Origin: Colivivens sp963640465
GTDB lineage: Bacteria; Bacteroidota; Bacteroidia; Bacteroidales; Bacteroidaceae
NCBI GenBank assembly: GCA_963640465.1
Contig: CAVHYP010000042.1
Location: 1-21,403 of the forward strand
Reading direction: 5' to 3'
DNA length: 21,403 nt
Made by a program: the position numbers and the translations under genes. Of this stretch, positions 7,956 to 16,288 are shown piece by piece (the stretch's first letter is position 1; the number at the start of each line of letters is the position of its first letter). Under the pieces are notes generated by a model. The model made no database searches and was not told the origin of the DNA. It worked only from the letters and a program-made list of their open reading frames with translations.

Positions 7956-8495
7956 ATGAAGAAGATAGCAGCCGTATTGCTGGGCATTGTGTGTCTGATG
8001 TCATGTAAAGACGAAGTCAGCAGCACATATTCCACCAAATATCCAGTCCGTTTCTATTATGAAGTAGCAGGAAGTACCGAACTGTATAACGCCATGGGAA
8101 ATCCGGGACAGTTCGTGACCATCCGCTCCGTCAACGGCAAGATACGCATAGGGAATTCACTGGGCAGCCATGACTATTCGCTGTCGCAAATTGGTTACTC
8201 GGAGTTTGAGTTCGGATTGGGCGGACTAATTGTCGGCACCAGCTCCACTCCCAACATGTCGAACGGCTACGATATAGTGGCTTATGATTTGGCTTGTCCC
8301 AACTGCGACCGACAGAGCTATCGTTTGAGTGTGAATACTGATGGCACGGCACTGTGCTCCCATTGCGGCAATTCCTACGACCTCAACAATTATGGATGGA
8401 TAATTTCAGTCAACGACGACTCAAAAGAGTATAGGTCCTTATATAGATATAGGGTTGTGTACAATGGCATGGCAATCAATGTCAACAATCATTGA
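7956..8495 (+). CDS. Predicted lipoprotein with paired CxxC motifs
   Basis: The 179-residue product begins with a lipoprotein signal, MKKIAAVLLGIVCLMSC, with the acylated cysteine at 17, so it should sit in the cell envelope. The mature part has CPNC (114-117) and CSHC (134-137), a spacing typical of a zinc-ribbon-like metal site, followed by GNSYDLNNYG. That tail is reminiscent of the end of Rieske cluster-binding segments, although the Rieske histidines are absent; one His lies within CSHC. ATGs at 7917 and 7932 are also possible starts, but the one at 7956 gives the most compact signal peptide. I recognise this as a Bacteroidales lipoprotein type of unknown function. It is probably independent of the export genes that follow. 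Confidence 0.7.
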   Translation: MKKIAAVLLGIVCLMSCKDEVSSTYSTKYPVRFYYEVAGSTELYNAMGNPGQFVTIRSVNGKIRIGNSLGSHDYSLSQIGYSEFEFGLGGLIVGTSSTPNMSNGYDIVAYDLACPNCDRQSYRLSVNTDGTALCSHCGNSYDLNNYGWIISVNDDSKEYRSLYRYRVVYNGMAINVNNH

Positions 8496-8553
8496 TTAAT
8501 GAAGCACTAAACGTATAATAGGAACAGAGGATTGGGCTGATAAAACATAAAAT

Positions 8554-10035
8554 ATGGCGGAACAGGAATCGGAGAATACACCCACGTTGAAGGAGCGGAC
8601 AGCCAAAGGACTGCTATGGGCAGCCCTGAACAGCGGCTTCATGCAGTTGCTCAATGCGGTGTTTGGAATTGTGCTGATGACTGTGCTCGAACCGAAGGAT
8701 TATGGCATGACAGCAGTGCTTGCCATCTATTCCACTATTGCTGCCCAACTGCAGGACAGCGGTTTCGTGTCAGCACTGACAAACAAGAAGAATCCCACTC
8801 ACCGAGACTACAACTCCGTATTTTGGTTCAACATCCTCACCAGTGCAGCCATTTACATCGTTCTGTGGTTCTGTGCCCCGATGATTGCTGAATACAACAA
8901 TGACGAGCGACTCATTTGGCTCTCGCGCTATGCCTTCCTTGGTTTCTTCCTTGCCAGTTTCTCCATTGCTCCAAGGGCAATACTTTTCAAGCAACTGAAA
9001 GTGAGGGAACAAACCATCTGCGGTTCTGTTGCATTGCTCGTGTCGGGCATAGTCGGCATAGTCATGGCTCTGTGTGGTTTCCGCTACTGGAGCATCGCCA
9101 CCCAACCGATAGTATTTGTGGGACTTGTTTCTGTGTTGAGTTGGCATTTCGCACGGTGGAAACCTTCGCTCAACGTGAGTTTCCAGCCCGTACGCGAGAT
9201 GTTCAGTTTCAGTTGCAAGCTACTGGTGACCAACATCTTCAACAATGTAAATAAATATGCACTCGAAGCCATTCTCGGACGCTACTACCAGAAACAGGAA
9301 ATCGGATATTATTCTCAGGCAAACAAATGGAACCTCATGGGAAGTTCAGTAATCTCCGAGATGGTGCAGAGGGTGGCACAGCCTATGTTTGTGCAGATGG
9401 GTGACGACGAAGAACGGTTGAAGCGCGCTTTTCGCAAGATGCTGTGCTTCACATCGTTCATTGCCTTTCCGTTGATGTTTGGCTTGAGCATGGTGTCAGA
9501 AGAGTTCATGGCTCTGTTTCCCGACAAATGGCAACCTGCAGTTCCGTTCCTCCGCATGCTTTGCATTGGCGGAGCATTCCTGCCGTTGACAGCATTGTAT
9601 TCCAACTTTGTCATCAGCCGAGGAAAGTCGGGAACATACATGTGGAATACCATTTGTCAGAGTGTACTTATCATTGCCAACGTTTTTGCAGTGCAGTACT
9701 TCAAGCTGGAGCTGTTCGGAATAAGCGGATTCCGACTCATGATTTTCTTCTATGTCATGATTCTTGCAGGTTGGCTGTTGGTGTGGCATTACTTCGTGTG
9801 GAAAGAAATCCGGTTGTCGTTCGTCCATGCCTTCATGGACATCTTGCCCTATCTTGCAACTTCAGTAATCGTGATGGTGGCAACCTGGCATCTTACGTCG
9901 GTAATAGAAGGCAACATCCTGTTGCTGGTTAGCCGCATCGCGTTGGCAGTCATCCTGTATATCTTGCTGATGTTGGTGGTCGATCGCAATACAATGAAAG
10001 AGTACATAAGTTTTATAGCAAAAAAGAGACATTGA
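8554..10035 (+). CDS. Polysaccharide flippase, WzxC/MOP type
   Basis: This 493-residue integral membrane protein belongs to the MOP-type polysaccharide transporters, which move lipid-linked oligosaccharides across the inner membrane. After a short polar N-terminus it has an amphipathic start (TAKGLLWAALNSGFMQLLN) and about 12 hydrophobic segments to the end. The region LEPKDYGMTAVLAIYSTIA, and later ALEAILGRYYQKQEIGYYSQA (given here as part of about 235-256), match the family pattern in which GYY follows a loop. The substrate cannot be read from the sequence. Its stop overlaps the next start (TGATG), so it is cotranscribed with the acyltransferase. No glycosyltransferase or polymerase lies nearby, unusual for a capsule or O-antigen locus. 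Confidence 0.85.
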   Translation: MAEQESENTPTLKERTAKGLLWAALNSGFMQLLNAVFGIVLMTVLEPKDYGMTAVLAIYSTIAAQLQDSGFVSALTNKKNPTHRDYNSVFWFNILTSAAIYIVLWFCAPMIAEYNNDERLIWLSRYAFLGFFLASFSIAPRAILFKQLKVREQTICGSVALLVSGIVGIVMALCGFRYWSIATQPIVFVGLVSVLSWHFARWKPSLNVSFQPVREMFSFSCKLLVTNIFNNVNKYALEAILGRYYQKQEIGYYSQANKWNLMGSSVISEMVQRVAQPMFVQMGDDEERLKRAFRKMLCFTSFIAFPLMFGLSMVSEEFMALFPDKWQPAVPFLRMLCIGGAFLPLTALYSNFVISRGKSGTYMWNTICQSVLIIANVFAVQYFKLELFGISGFRLMIFFYVMILAGWLLVWHYFVWKEIRLSFVHAFMDILPYLATSVIVMVATWHLTSVIEGNILLLVSRIALAVILYILLMLVVDRNTMKEYISFIAKKRH

Positions 10036-11060
10036 TGGAGAGAGATCATACGTTTGATTTTCTGTGTGGATTGTGCATCATCCGCATGATAGGCAACCAT
10101 GCCATTGCCATGTGTGGATTGAGATGGTATGAGGTAGGAGGAGTGTCGTGGTACGACCTGATGGGTTGGACATATTTCTTCATGTGCTTTTTCTTTTTCA
10201 AAGCTGGATATTTCAACAAGACAGTGAGCGGAAACTCGCTGCAGTATGTCCTCGACCGTACGAAGAGGCTTCTCGTGCCATATATCACATGGAGCATAGT
10301 CGGAGCAATAGTCTATTTCGGAATGATTGCCTTGTTCCCACAGATTTTCGACCCCAAGACGATGGGCAGTTTCAAGTGGTCGCACCTCTGGGAAACGAGC
10401 AATAGCTACGGAAACGGTCCGTGTTGGTTCCTCATGTCGTTTTACGTGAGCTATCTCATAGTGCATTTCATGGAGAAAGTGCGCTATCTACACTGGATAA
10501 TCATAGTTTTTCCCTTTGTGTCCTATTGGCTTTATCTGAAAGGCAATCCCCTTTGGCTTAGCCTTGATAACATATTCATGGGTATCTTCTTCTTTTTCCT
10601 CGGACGAGTGTGGAAAGTGGCAATGCGAAAGATGGGGCGCAAACTGGCGCTGACAGTGTCGCTGCTGATGATAGCAGCTTTCATTGTGGGCAACATCTAT
10701 CAGCATGGCGAATACACGATGAGCACCAACAAATGGGATGGAAGCCCAGTGGGCATAATGCTCAACATGACACTCATACTGTGCGGACTCTCAGGATTCC
10801 TCCATCTGTTGCCACAGCGACGGGTGCCGGTAATCAACTTCATAGGACAGCACAGCATGGTCTATTTTGTTGCCCACTATCCCCTGATGCTTTTCTATAT
10901 CTATATGCAAAAGGCATTCTCGGCAACCTACAAGTACAATTGGGGCATGTGCATAATGCTGGTGATATTCCTCTTCATTACCTGCACATGGCTTGTGCCC
11001 TATGTGGAGCGTGCGCCATGGTTGAGTGGACGATGGAAAAAGAAAATCAAAACTGAATAG
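10035..11060 (+). CDS. Integral membrane acyltransferase (acyltransferase 3 family)
   Basis: Members of this family (OafA-like) pass acyl groups, often acetyl, to extracytoplasmic sugars. The 341-residue protein has about ten hydrophobic segments. Near the N-terminus is the family-type stretch FLCGLCIIRMIGNHAIA with Arg17 and His22, matching the conserved Arg/His pair of the active site, followed by FFKAGYF and RLLVPYITW, the usual SGYF...RLLxPY pattern. The ATG at 10035 overlaps the flippase stop by one base; a TTG at 10032 would add one residue. The next gene, a secreted SGNH protein, starts immediately after its stop, so acylation and de-acylation or transfer are probably linked. The acceptor glycan is unknown. 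Confidence 0.82.
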   Translation: MERDHTFDFLCGLCIIRMIGNHAIAMCGLRWYEVGGVSWYDLMGWTYFFMCFFFFKAGYFNKTVSGNSLQYVLDRTKRLLVPYITWSIVGAIVYFGMIALFPQIFDPKTMGSFKWSHLWETSNSYGNGPCWFLMSFYVSYLIVHFMEKVRYLHWIIIVFPFVSYWLYLKGNPLWLSLDNIFMGIFFFFLGRVWKVAMRKMGRKLALTVSLLMIAAFIVGNIYQHGEYTMSTNKWDGSPVGIMLNMTLILCGLSGFLHLLPQRRVPVINFIGQHSMVYFVAHYPLMLFYIYMQKAFSATYKYNWGMCIMLVIFLFITCTWLVPYVERAPWLSGRWKKKIKTE

Positions 11061-12359
11061 ATGAAACATAAACTTTTATTCATACTTTTGGCACTTGCAT
11101 GCACTTCGACTGCAGCCATTGCCAAGGGCAAAGCACTGCTCATATCCGACAGCAAACACGTGGAACGCTCATGGAGCTGGTGCTTTACCGACGACCTCGA
11201 TCTCGACATCCACCGCTTTACGGCTTGCTACGACTGTCTGCTCACGGCAGATCATGGAATGTCAGCAGATGTGCAGAGAATACTCTCCGATCGAAACCTG
11301 TCAGTGCTGAAACCCGATGTCGTATTCCTCCAACTCGGTTGCAACGACAGTCCAGATAGCGAACAGCAGTTCGAATCATACGAGAAATCCCTGTTCGATT
11401 ATCCGTCTGGCAAGGTGTGTAACACCAAAGGCGCCAATCCACGTACCAAGGCCATTGCAGTGTCGAAAGACGAGGCTAAAGTAACAAATGATAACTTTGC
11501 TGGTTCGCTCTACCGCATCGTGTCATTCATCCGAAAGGAAGTGCCCGACGCACGCATCTTCATGCTTGCTCCCATAGCCTACGGCAAAGAGAAGACAGCC
11601 CACGATTCTACCAAAATTGCACAGGTACGGACTGTTGCCAATATGTTCTGCATCCCGTTTGTCGAGGATTTCCGGATGGTTACCGGCTACGACTTTATAT
11701 GGAAAGCGACGAAGCCCCATGTAGGAGACGTACTGATTTTGGGCGACAGCTACAGTGAACTCCGTCGATGGACTCACCAGATGGAACTGCGATCAGAAGT
11801 CAATTTTGTCAATCTTGGCAAGACCAGTGCCACATTGAAAGAACGCGGCAACGACAATACCATAGGCAATCAGCTGAAGCGTATTCCGCAGGGTTGCAAG
11901 CCCGACATCATCCTCATTGAGGGCGGAACAAACGATGAGGCAGACCAACAAAGATTTGTGGACAACTACGCATCATGCATTGCCTCCGAGAAGCGTGGCA
12001 CCTTTGCCGGAGCATTGGCATATATAATAAGGAATCTGCGCAAGCAATATCCCAAAGCACGTATATACGTTGTCACTCCCAGCGGACTCTACTATGGCCA
12101 CACCGACAAACCATTTGAATTCATCGTCAAAGCCAATCAGATGCGGCTTGCAGCGCAGATGATTGGAGTACCGACCATCGACTGGGATCGTGAAGGACGT
12201 CTTTCCTTCGTATTCAACAACTCCAAAGGCGCAGGCAACGGCACTGAATCTACTCCGTTCCTCTACAACATCCCCACACGCGAAACTGGAGACTTGCTCC
12301 ATCCCAACGACACCGGAGCCGTGTATCTTGCAGAGACAGTGATAAAAGTACTGAGGTGA
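11061..12359 (+). CDS. Secreted protein with two SGNH-hydrolase domains
   Basis: The 432-residue product starts with a signal peptide (hydrophobic 5-20, cleavage near AIAKG). The C-terminal domain is a complete SGNH esterase: GDS at 228-230, Gly253, GGTND at 288-292 and the Asp411/His414 pair in DLLHPND. The N-terminal domain has the same outline, with SDS at 29-31 and LGCND at 92-96, but no DxxH can be found before the second domain, so it is probably non-catalytic. The start directly abuts the acyltransferase stop. The likely role is removal or transfer of acetyl groups on the glycan handled by the two upstream genes, by analogy with acyltransferase/SGNH pairs in other polysaccharide systems; that role is inferred. 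Confidence 0.8.
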   Translation: MKHKLLFILLALACTSTAAIAKGKALLISDSKHVERSWSWCFTDDLDLDIHRFTACYDCLLTADHGMSADVQRILSDRNLSVLKPDVVFLQLGCNDSPDSEQQFESYEKSLFDYPSGKVCNTKGANPRTKAIAVSKDEAKVTNDNFAGSLYRIVSFIRKEVPDARIFMLAPIAYGKEKTAHDSTKIAQVRTVANMFCIPFVEDFRMVTGYDFIWKATKPHVGDVLILGDSYSELRRWTHQMELRSEVNFVNLGKTSATLKERGNDNTIGNQLKRIPQGCKPDIILIEGGTNDEADQQRFVDNYASCIASEKRGTFAGALAYIIRNLRKQYPKARIYVVTPSGLYYGHTDKPFEFIVKANQMRLAAQMIGVPTIDWDREGRLSFVFNNSKGAGNGTESTPFLYNIPTRETGDLLHPNDTGAVYLAETVIKVLR

Positions 12360-12404
12360 ATCTGAGTACTTCAACAAGACGTTTATTGAGTGTTGTGGGA
12401 GTTT

Positions 12405-12420
12405 TGCTGATACCTCAGCA
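12405..12420. other. Small hairpin between convergent genes
   Basis: TGCTGA (12405-12410), a TACC loop and TCAGCA (12415-12420) form a perfect 6-bp stem in the 75-base gap between two converging genes. No run of T follows on either strand, so it is not a standard intrinsic terminator, though it may mark transcript ends. Confidence 0.3.
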
Positions 12421-12434
12421 TTGCCCTTGGTTCA

Positions 12435-14414
12435 TCAGTGAGTGATCTTTTTCTTGCTTTCAGAAATGAAAATTTGCTTGGCTGGAATGGACTTCATTCT
12501 TCTGCCCGACAAATCGTAAAGAGGGATTTCTTCATTTAAGACTGACGATCCATTGCGCCCGACTTGCGAACCGTTGTCTTCTGCCATGATTTCATCGATA
12601 CCAGTTGTTGCATCTATCACTGTCACTGTCTTCAACTGGTCGAACACAATGAGAGAGTCAGTGAAAAGGTCAGGCTCACAAGCCACACGGATGCAGGCTT
12701 CGTCACCTTTTATGTTCATCTTGGCAAATCGGAAATCTATCGTATGCTGCTCGCCTGCTTGCAGATATTGCCCGATACCAGCCAGCACCGAGAGTCCGCT
12801 TGCTTTCTCTGTATTCTCATACACCACATAGAAACGGCCACAGAACTCATTCTCGCCCTCGTTGGTCACCGTCAGACTGAACTCCGCAGTCTCGCCTCTC
12901 GTCACCGTATCGGGAAACTGAAAGTCGGTAAGCACAAGGCTTGCAGCAGCCGATTCCGGAATTTGGCAACAAACATTTCCGTCATCGATCTTGACCGTCA
13001 GATAGTTCGGTGTTCCTCTCGAAGTCCTCGCCTCCGTCCATCCATCCTCATCTTCGTACATTGGTAGCAGTTGGTAAGTGCCGTCCGCAAGATTGGAAGG
13101 AAGAACAAGGTTAAGAGTATCGGTATAGGCAGTGTCGATTTCAACGGTGAAATCGTGATTGAATTCATGAACAAAAGCCACCGGGCTTTCCTTACCCACT
13201 TCCTTCAAAGCAAGAGAAACCCGTCCGGTGAAATCGTTCCAACCAATATTACAAAGGTCGCTTACTACGACTGTCAGGTTATGACTGCAAGAGGTTTCAA
13301 GTTCACTCACCGATTCACTATCTTTTTCCTCTATAATGCTTATGCTTGCTACTGCCATTTCGTGGCTTTCCTTCGTATCTACAGCCATGGTTTGGGGTTG
13401 CACTCCAAGGGTGAAAGCCTGCAGAATATTTGCTCCGTTCTCTTGACTGTCGGGAAGTTTGCCGTACTCGGGTTGGTTGGGAGTCATGTAGTCGATGTTG
13501 TAGTAACCATTGCACCATCCTCCCCAGCCCCAATTGATGTGGTAAAGTCCGTTGGAATCGTAGCCGTCGATAACGAAAGCATGCCCTCCACCATCAATGC
13601 CGTAACCTGAGCATAGCACAGGGCGATTGGCAGCAAGTTCACTGCGGATGAGATTGTGAAGTTCACTATGACTGAAGAGGTCACGATAGATGACGCGTAT
13701 GGCTTTATCGTAGCCGAAGTAATCGACAAGTGCCTGTGGCTGACGGAAAATGCTGGCAGCACTTGCACTGATGCCGTACTTCATGTCGACAGCAATTCCA
13801 CAGTCGCTCAGCAGTTGTGCAACAGCATTCACCTGGCGATCGGAATATTCCATGCCTTTGTACTTGTCAATCATGTAGTTCCACTCGTACTTGTGGCTTG
13901 AGAAATCAACCGAGAGCGTTTGCCCACATCCCAACGAATCAGTATAAGTGTGACCGCCCTTTCCTTGCGCCGGATATTTGTAGAAGTACATAGCCTGTGC
14001 CATATTGAGTGCCACGCAACCCACATAGCAGTGAGTACTGTCAATCATTGGAGTCATGGCATAGAATGGTTGGGATTGTTCCCAGAGGTCGGTGCAGAGT
14101 GGCTGTACTTCATCTGGCAAACCGGATTTCACGAGCACTGGCATCTTCAGTGTCTCTTGCCCCTCGAATTGTGCAATTGCCTTGCGGAAAGCTGGCACAC
14201 GAAGCGCATTGGCATAAGTACCTTCATCGGAATAAGCCATCAGCACATCTTGTCCTTCTATCTCCTTGCTTACGCTGAATCCCTGCGCCATCCGTCTAAC
14301 CTTCAGCTGTTTGCCGGTTTGAGCCGTAAGAGAGGTTGCCTGCAGGATAAAGAGAGCAAGCATGATGGAAGACAGGGCTTTCATTGAGAGAACTTTCATT
14401 GAGATGGCCTTCAT
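12435..14414 (-). CDS. Secreted C10 cysteine peptidase (streptopain/interpain-like)
   Basis: This 659-residue protein is a clan CA, family C10 peptidase, a group that includes SpeB and Prevotella interpain A. After a signal peptide comes a short propeptide (about 33-105), then the peptidase domain. The catalytic Cys133 lies in VGCVALNMAQAMYFYKYP, His278 in GGGHAFVIDGYD, and the conserved NWGWGG at 294-299. From about 340 to 600 are beta-sandwich repeats of Ig or CARDB type, and the end LYDLSGRRM resembles C-terminal motifs common in Prevotella secreted proteins. The ATG at 14414 overlaps the stop of the upstream esterase (ATGA), which favours this start over the in-frame ATGs at 14399 and 14384. 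It probably digests protein outside the cell. Confidence 0.87.
   Translation of the reverse strand: MKAISMKVLSMKALSSIMLALFILQATSLTAQTGKQLKVRRMAQGFSVSKEIEGQDVLMAYSDEGTYANALRVPAFRKAIAQFEGQETLKMPVLVKSGLPDEVQPLCTDLWEQSQPFYAMTPMIDSTHCYVGCVALNMAQAMYFYKYPAQGKGGHTYTDSLGCGQTLSVDFSSHKYEWNYMIDKYKGMEYSDRQVNAVAQLLSDCGIAVDMKYGISASAASIFRQPQALVDYFGYDKAIRVIYRDLFSHSELHNLIRSELAANRPVLCSGYGIDGGGHAFVIDGYDSNGLYHINWGWGGWCNGYYNIDYMTPNQPEYGKLPDSQENGANILQAFTLGVQPQTMAVDTKESHEMAVASISIIEEKDSESVSELETSCSHNLTVVVSDLCNIGWNDFTGRVSLALKEVGKESPVAFVHEFNHDFTVEIDTAYTDTLNLVLPSNLADGTYQLLPMYEDEDGWTEARTSRGTPNYLTVKIDDGNVCCQIPESAAASLVLTDFQFPDTVTRGETAEFSLTVTNEGENEFCGRFYVVYENTEKASGLSVLAGIGQYLQAGEQHTIDFRFAKMNIKGDEACIRVACEPDLFTDSLIVFDQLKTVTVIDATTGIDEIMAEDNGSQVGRNGSSVLNEEIPLYDLSGRRMKSIPAKQIFISESKKKITH
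14375..14414 (-). repeat. 15-nt tandem repeat creating three in-frame starts
   Basis: The first 15 codons of the C10 peptidase gene read MKAIS, MKVLS, MKALS. The DNA is three near-identical 15-nt units, each offering an ATG (14414, 14399, 14384). All three leave an intact signal peptide core (IMLALFILQATSL). Repeat slippage would change the number of starts without breaking the frame. Confidence 0.6.
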
Positions 14415-16057
14415 TTCAAGTATTTTGCGAGTGGACTCTTGGCTTTCTTCAGTCCTTTTGCCACGCTCTTTGCATTCAGCATCGCACCGGCTTTCGATGT
14501 GTGGGTGTGGTCGTGATTGTAGTAAGCCTTTGCTTTCTCCTGTCCCTTCTTGTCGAGTGCATCTGCTGTAATATTGTGGACATCAATGAATTCCACTCCA
14601 GTTTCTTCAGCCACTTGCCTGTACCATTTGCCGTAGGAATCATTGCGACGTTCAATCTTGCCGTTTTGCCACTCGTTGCGTGGAGTGAGCGAAAGCAGGA
14701 TTGGTGTTGCGCCCTTCTCGCGCACGTCCTGGATGAATTTCTTCAGATACCAGCCAAAAGAATAAATTACCTGGTACTTGCCATTTGATTTCATTTTGTA
14801 GACGTGACAAGTGTCGTCGGCTGAAGCAATCACTCCGCGTTCTTTGTCGCGGTCAATGCCTCCTATATCGTTGTGTCCGAACTGGATAAGCACATAATCT
14901 CCTGGCTCGAGCGAGTTGTAGACCTTGTTCCACAGCCCTTCGTAGAGGAAGGTGCGTGTGCTCCTACCTGCCCTTCCAGCATTTACCACGGTACATTTCT
15001 TCTCGTTGAACACAGTGCCGGCAACTGCACCCCAGCCCCACATGCCATCTTCATCCCTGTCGGTGTTTTTCATCGTGGAGTCGCCAGTGGTGAACACCAC
15101 AGGCTTGCCTTTCTGCCGTCCTTGGTCAATTCGCTGTGGATGAATTATTTCCGTCTTAAGATAAGTCCTCAACTTAGCCACATCGGGATGAGTGCAGGCT
15201 TCGATGCCTTCGGCACATGACGATGCGTTCATCTTTGCGCCAAACTCGCTTGAATGGATTTTGTCGCCGAAGAAATGATAGTTGGTCTTCCATTTCCCGT
15301 ACTTCTCCAGTTTGAGTGCGGAGATGTCGTTAAAGTCGATGAACGGGGTGTTGAGTTGCTCTGCCAGAGCCTTTATCCACGGGGTGAAGGTTGTGAGCTT
15401 GCGCTGTATCTTGGTCGGGTCATCTGGCTCGTAGTCATTGCGTGGGGTGAGCGTGAGCAAGATTGGTATTGCATGATGGCTTCGGATGTCGTTCACGAAC
15501 TTGCGGATGTAGCCACCGAAGGTGTAGACCATCTCCTCTCTGCCGGTCTCTTTCACGGTCACCATCAGCGAGTCGTGCGAGAGTCCGCCCTTGAGACTTG
15601 CTCTTGCCCTACCTGAGTCCAACGGTCCGTTGTCGTTGTGTCCCAGTTCCAGAATCACGTAGTCGCCCGGTTGTATGCCTTTCAGTACGGGCTGCCACAG
15701 GTCACGGTAGAAGGTGCGTGGACTTGTTCCGCCCAGTGCATGGTTTTCCACCGTTATCTTGTTCTCGTCGAAGAACTCGTGCTCGAAATAACCCCAGCCC
15801 CATTGTCCGTTGCTGCCGTTGCCAAGCGTGCCGTTGCGCATTGTGGAGTTGCCAACGAGAAAGAGTACGGGATTGTTTCCCCGGCGCGACGAACCGCTTA
15901 CGGGGCGTGCTGTGTTGGCTTTCGCAAGGCTGTCGGCAGTGAGGTCGCGCACACCGTCCACGTCTCTGAGCCCTTCCATCCTCGATTTGTCCTGGGCATT
16001 AAGCAGACTTGTTGCAGAGAAAAGTATTGAAGCTAGAAAAATTGTTAGTTTAGTCAT
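14411..16057 (-). CDS. Tandem rhamnogalacturonan-acetylesterase-like protein
   Basis: The 548-residue product carries a signal peptide (MTKLTIFLASILFSATSLLNAQ region) and two SGNH esterase domains of the rhamnogalacturonan acetylesterase kind (carbohydrate esterase family 12-like), which remove acetyl groups from pectin. Domain 2 is complete: GDST (325-328), FGHND (393-397) and Asp516/His519 in DHTH. Domain 1 has GNST (69-72) in place of GDST, with Ser71, GHND (139-142) and Asp265/His268 kept. I chose the ATG at 16057 because a GTG at 16084 lies in the promoter. The stop overlaps the peptidase start. No pectin lyase or SusC/D pair is seen, so the substrate is inferred from the family. Confidence 0.85.
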   Translation of the reverse strand: MTKLTIFLASILFSATSLLNAQDKSRMEGLRDVDGVRDLTADSLAKANTARPVSGSSRRGNNPVLFLVGNSTMRNGTLGNGSNGQWGWGYFEHEFFDENKITVENHALGGTSPRTFYRDLWQPVLKGIQPGDYVILELGHNDNGPLDSGRARASLKGGLSHDSLMVTVKETGREEMVYTFGGYIRKFVNDIRSHHAIPILLTLTPRNDYEPDDPTKIQRKLTTFTPWIKALAEQLNTPFIDFNDISALKLEKYGKWKTNYHFFGDKIHSSEFGAKMNASSCAEGIEACTHPDVAKLRTYLKTEIIHPQRIDQGRQKGKPVVFTTGDSTMKNTDRDEDGMWGWGAVAGTVFNEKKCTVVNAGRAGRSTRTFLYEGLWNKVYNSLEPGDYVLIQFGHNDIGGIDRDKERGVIASADDTCHVYKMKSNGKYQVIYSFGWYLKKFIQDVREKGATPILLSLTPRNEWQNGKIERRNDSYGKWYRQVAEETGVEFIDVHNITADALDKKGQEKAKAYYNHDHTHTSKAGAMLNAKSVAKGLKKAKSPLAKYLK

Positions 16058-16083
16058 TGTTCCTTTGGCTTTGAATTTCACCA

Positions 16084-16115
16084 CAAAGGTAAAGCAAGAA
16101 AATCAAACTAACAAA
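16084..16115 (-). promoter_or_regulatory. Bacteroidota-type promoter for the esterase-peptidase operon
   Basis: Read on the - strand, TTTG (16115-16112), a 20-base spacer and TACCTTTG (16091-16084) match the TTTG/TAnnTTTG consensus. The ATG at 16057 is 26 bases beyond the -7 box, giving a short leader. This excludes the GTG at 16084 as a start. Confidence 0.7.
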
Positions 16116-16148
16116 TTTATTGCGGATAAAGTGTATAGAATACATAAA

Positions 16149-16177
16149 ATCCCGGGCAACTTTTTGCTGCCCAGGAT
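16149..16177 (-). terminator. Possible terminator hairpin after the FISUMP gene
   Basis: ATCCCGGGCA (16149-16158) and TGCCCAGGAT (16168-16177) form a 10-bp stem with one mismatch and a nine-base loop. On the - strand the stem is followed by TTTATGTATT, a modest T-rich stretch. It lies about 110 bases past the FISUMP stop. Termination is plausible but not certain. Confidence 0.4.
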
Positions 16178-16288
16178 GCTAAATAAATTATCGTCCCCCT
16201 CAAATGTGCCGGATTCTAGGTTTGTAAGAAATGGCACTTACGATAAAAAGCGGCATGTATCACTTTTATAGGTTGGCATTACGCTCGG

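Noticed and set aside
7769..8038. 89-codon - strand frame with internal repeats
   Set aside because: Its repetitive peptide is only the reverse reading of the 20-nt direct repeats at 7840 and 7891, and it overlaps a lipoprotein gene with a clear signal.
8514..8519. TATAAT as a promoter for the flippase operon
   Set aside because: TATAAT is the -10 of other phyla; no TAnnTTTG or TTTG match is present at proper spacing.
12405..12420. Intrinsic terminator between the SGNH and C10 genes
   Set aside because: The 6-bp hairpin has no T-run on either strand, so it is listed only as a hairpin.
13071..13610. 179-codon + strand frame inside the C10 peptidase gene
   Set aside because: It is antisense to a well-supported peptidase and has no recognisable features.
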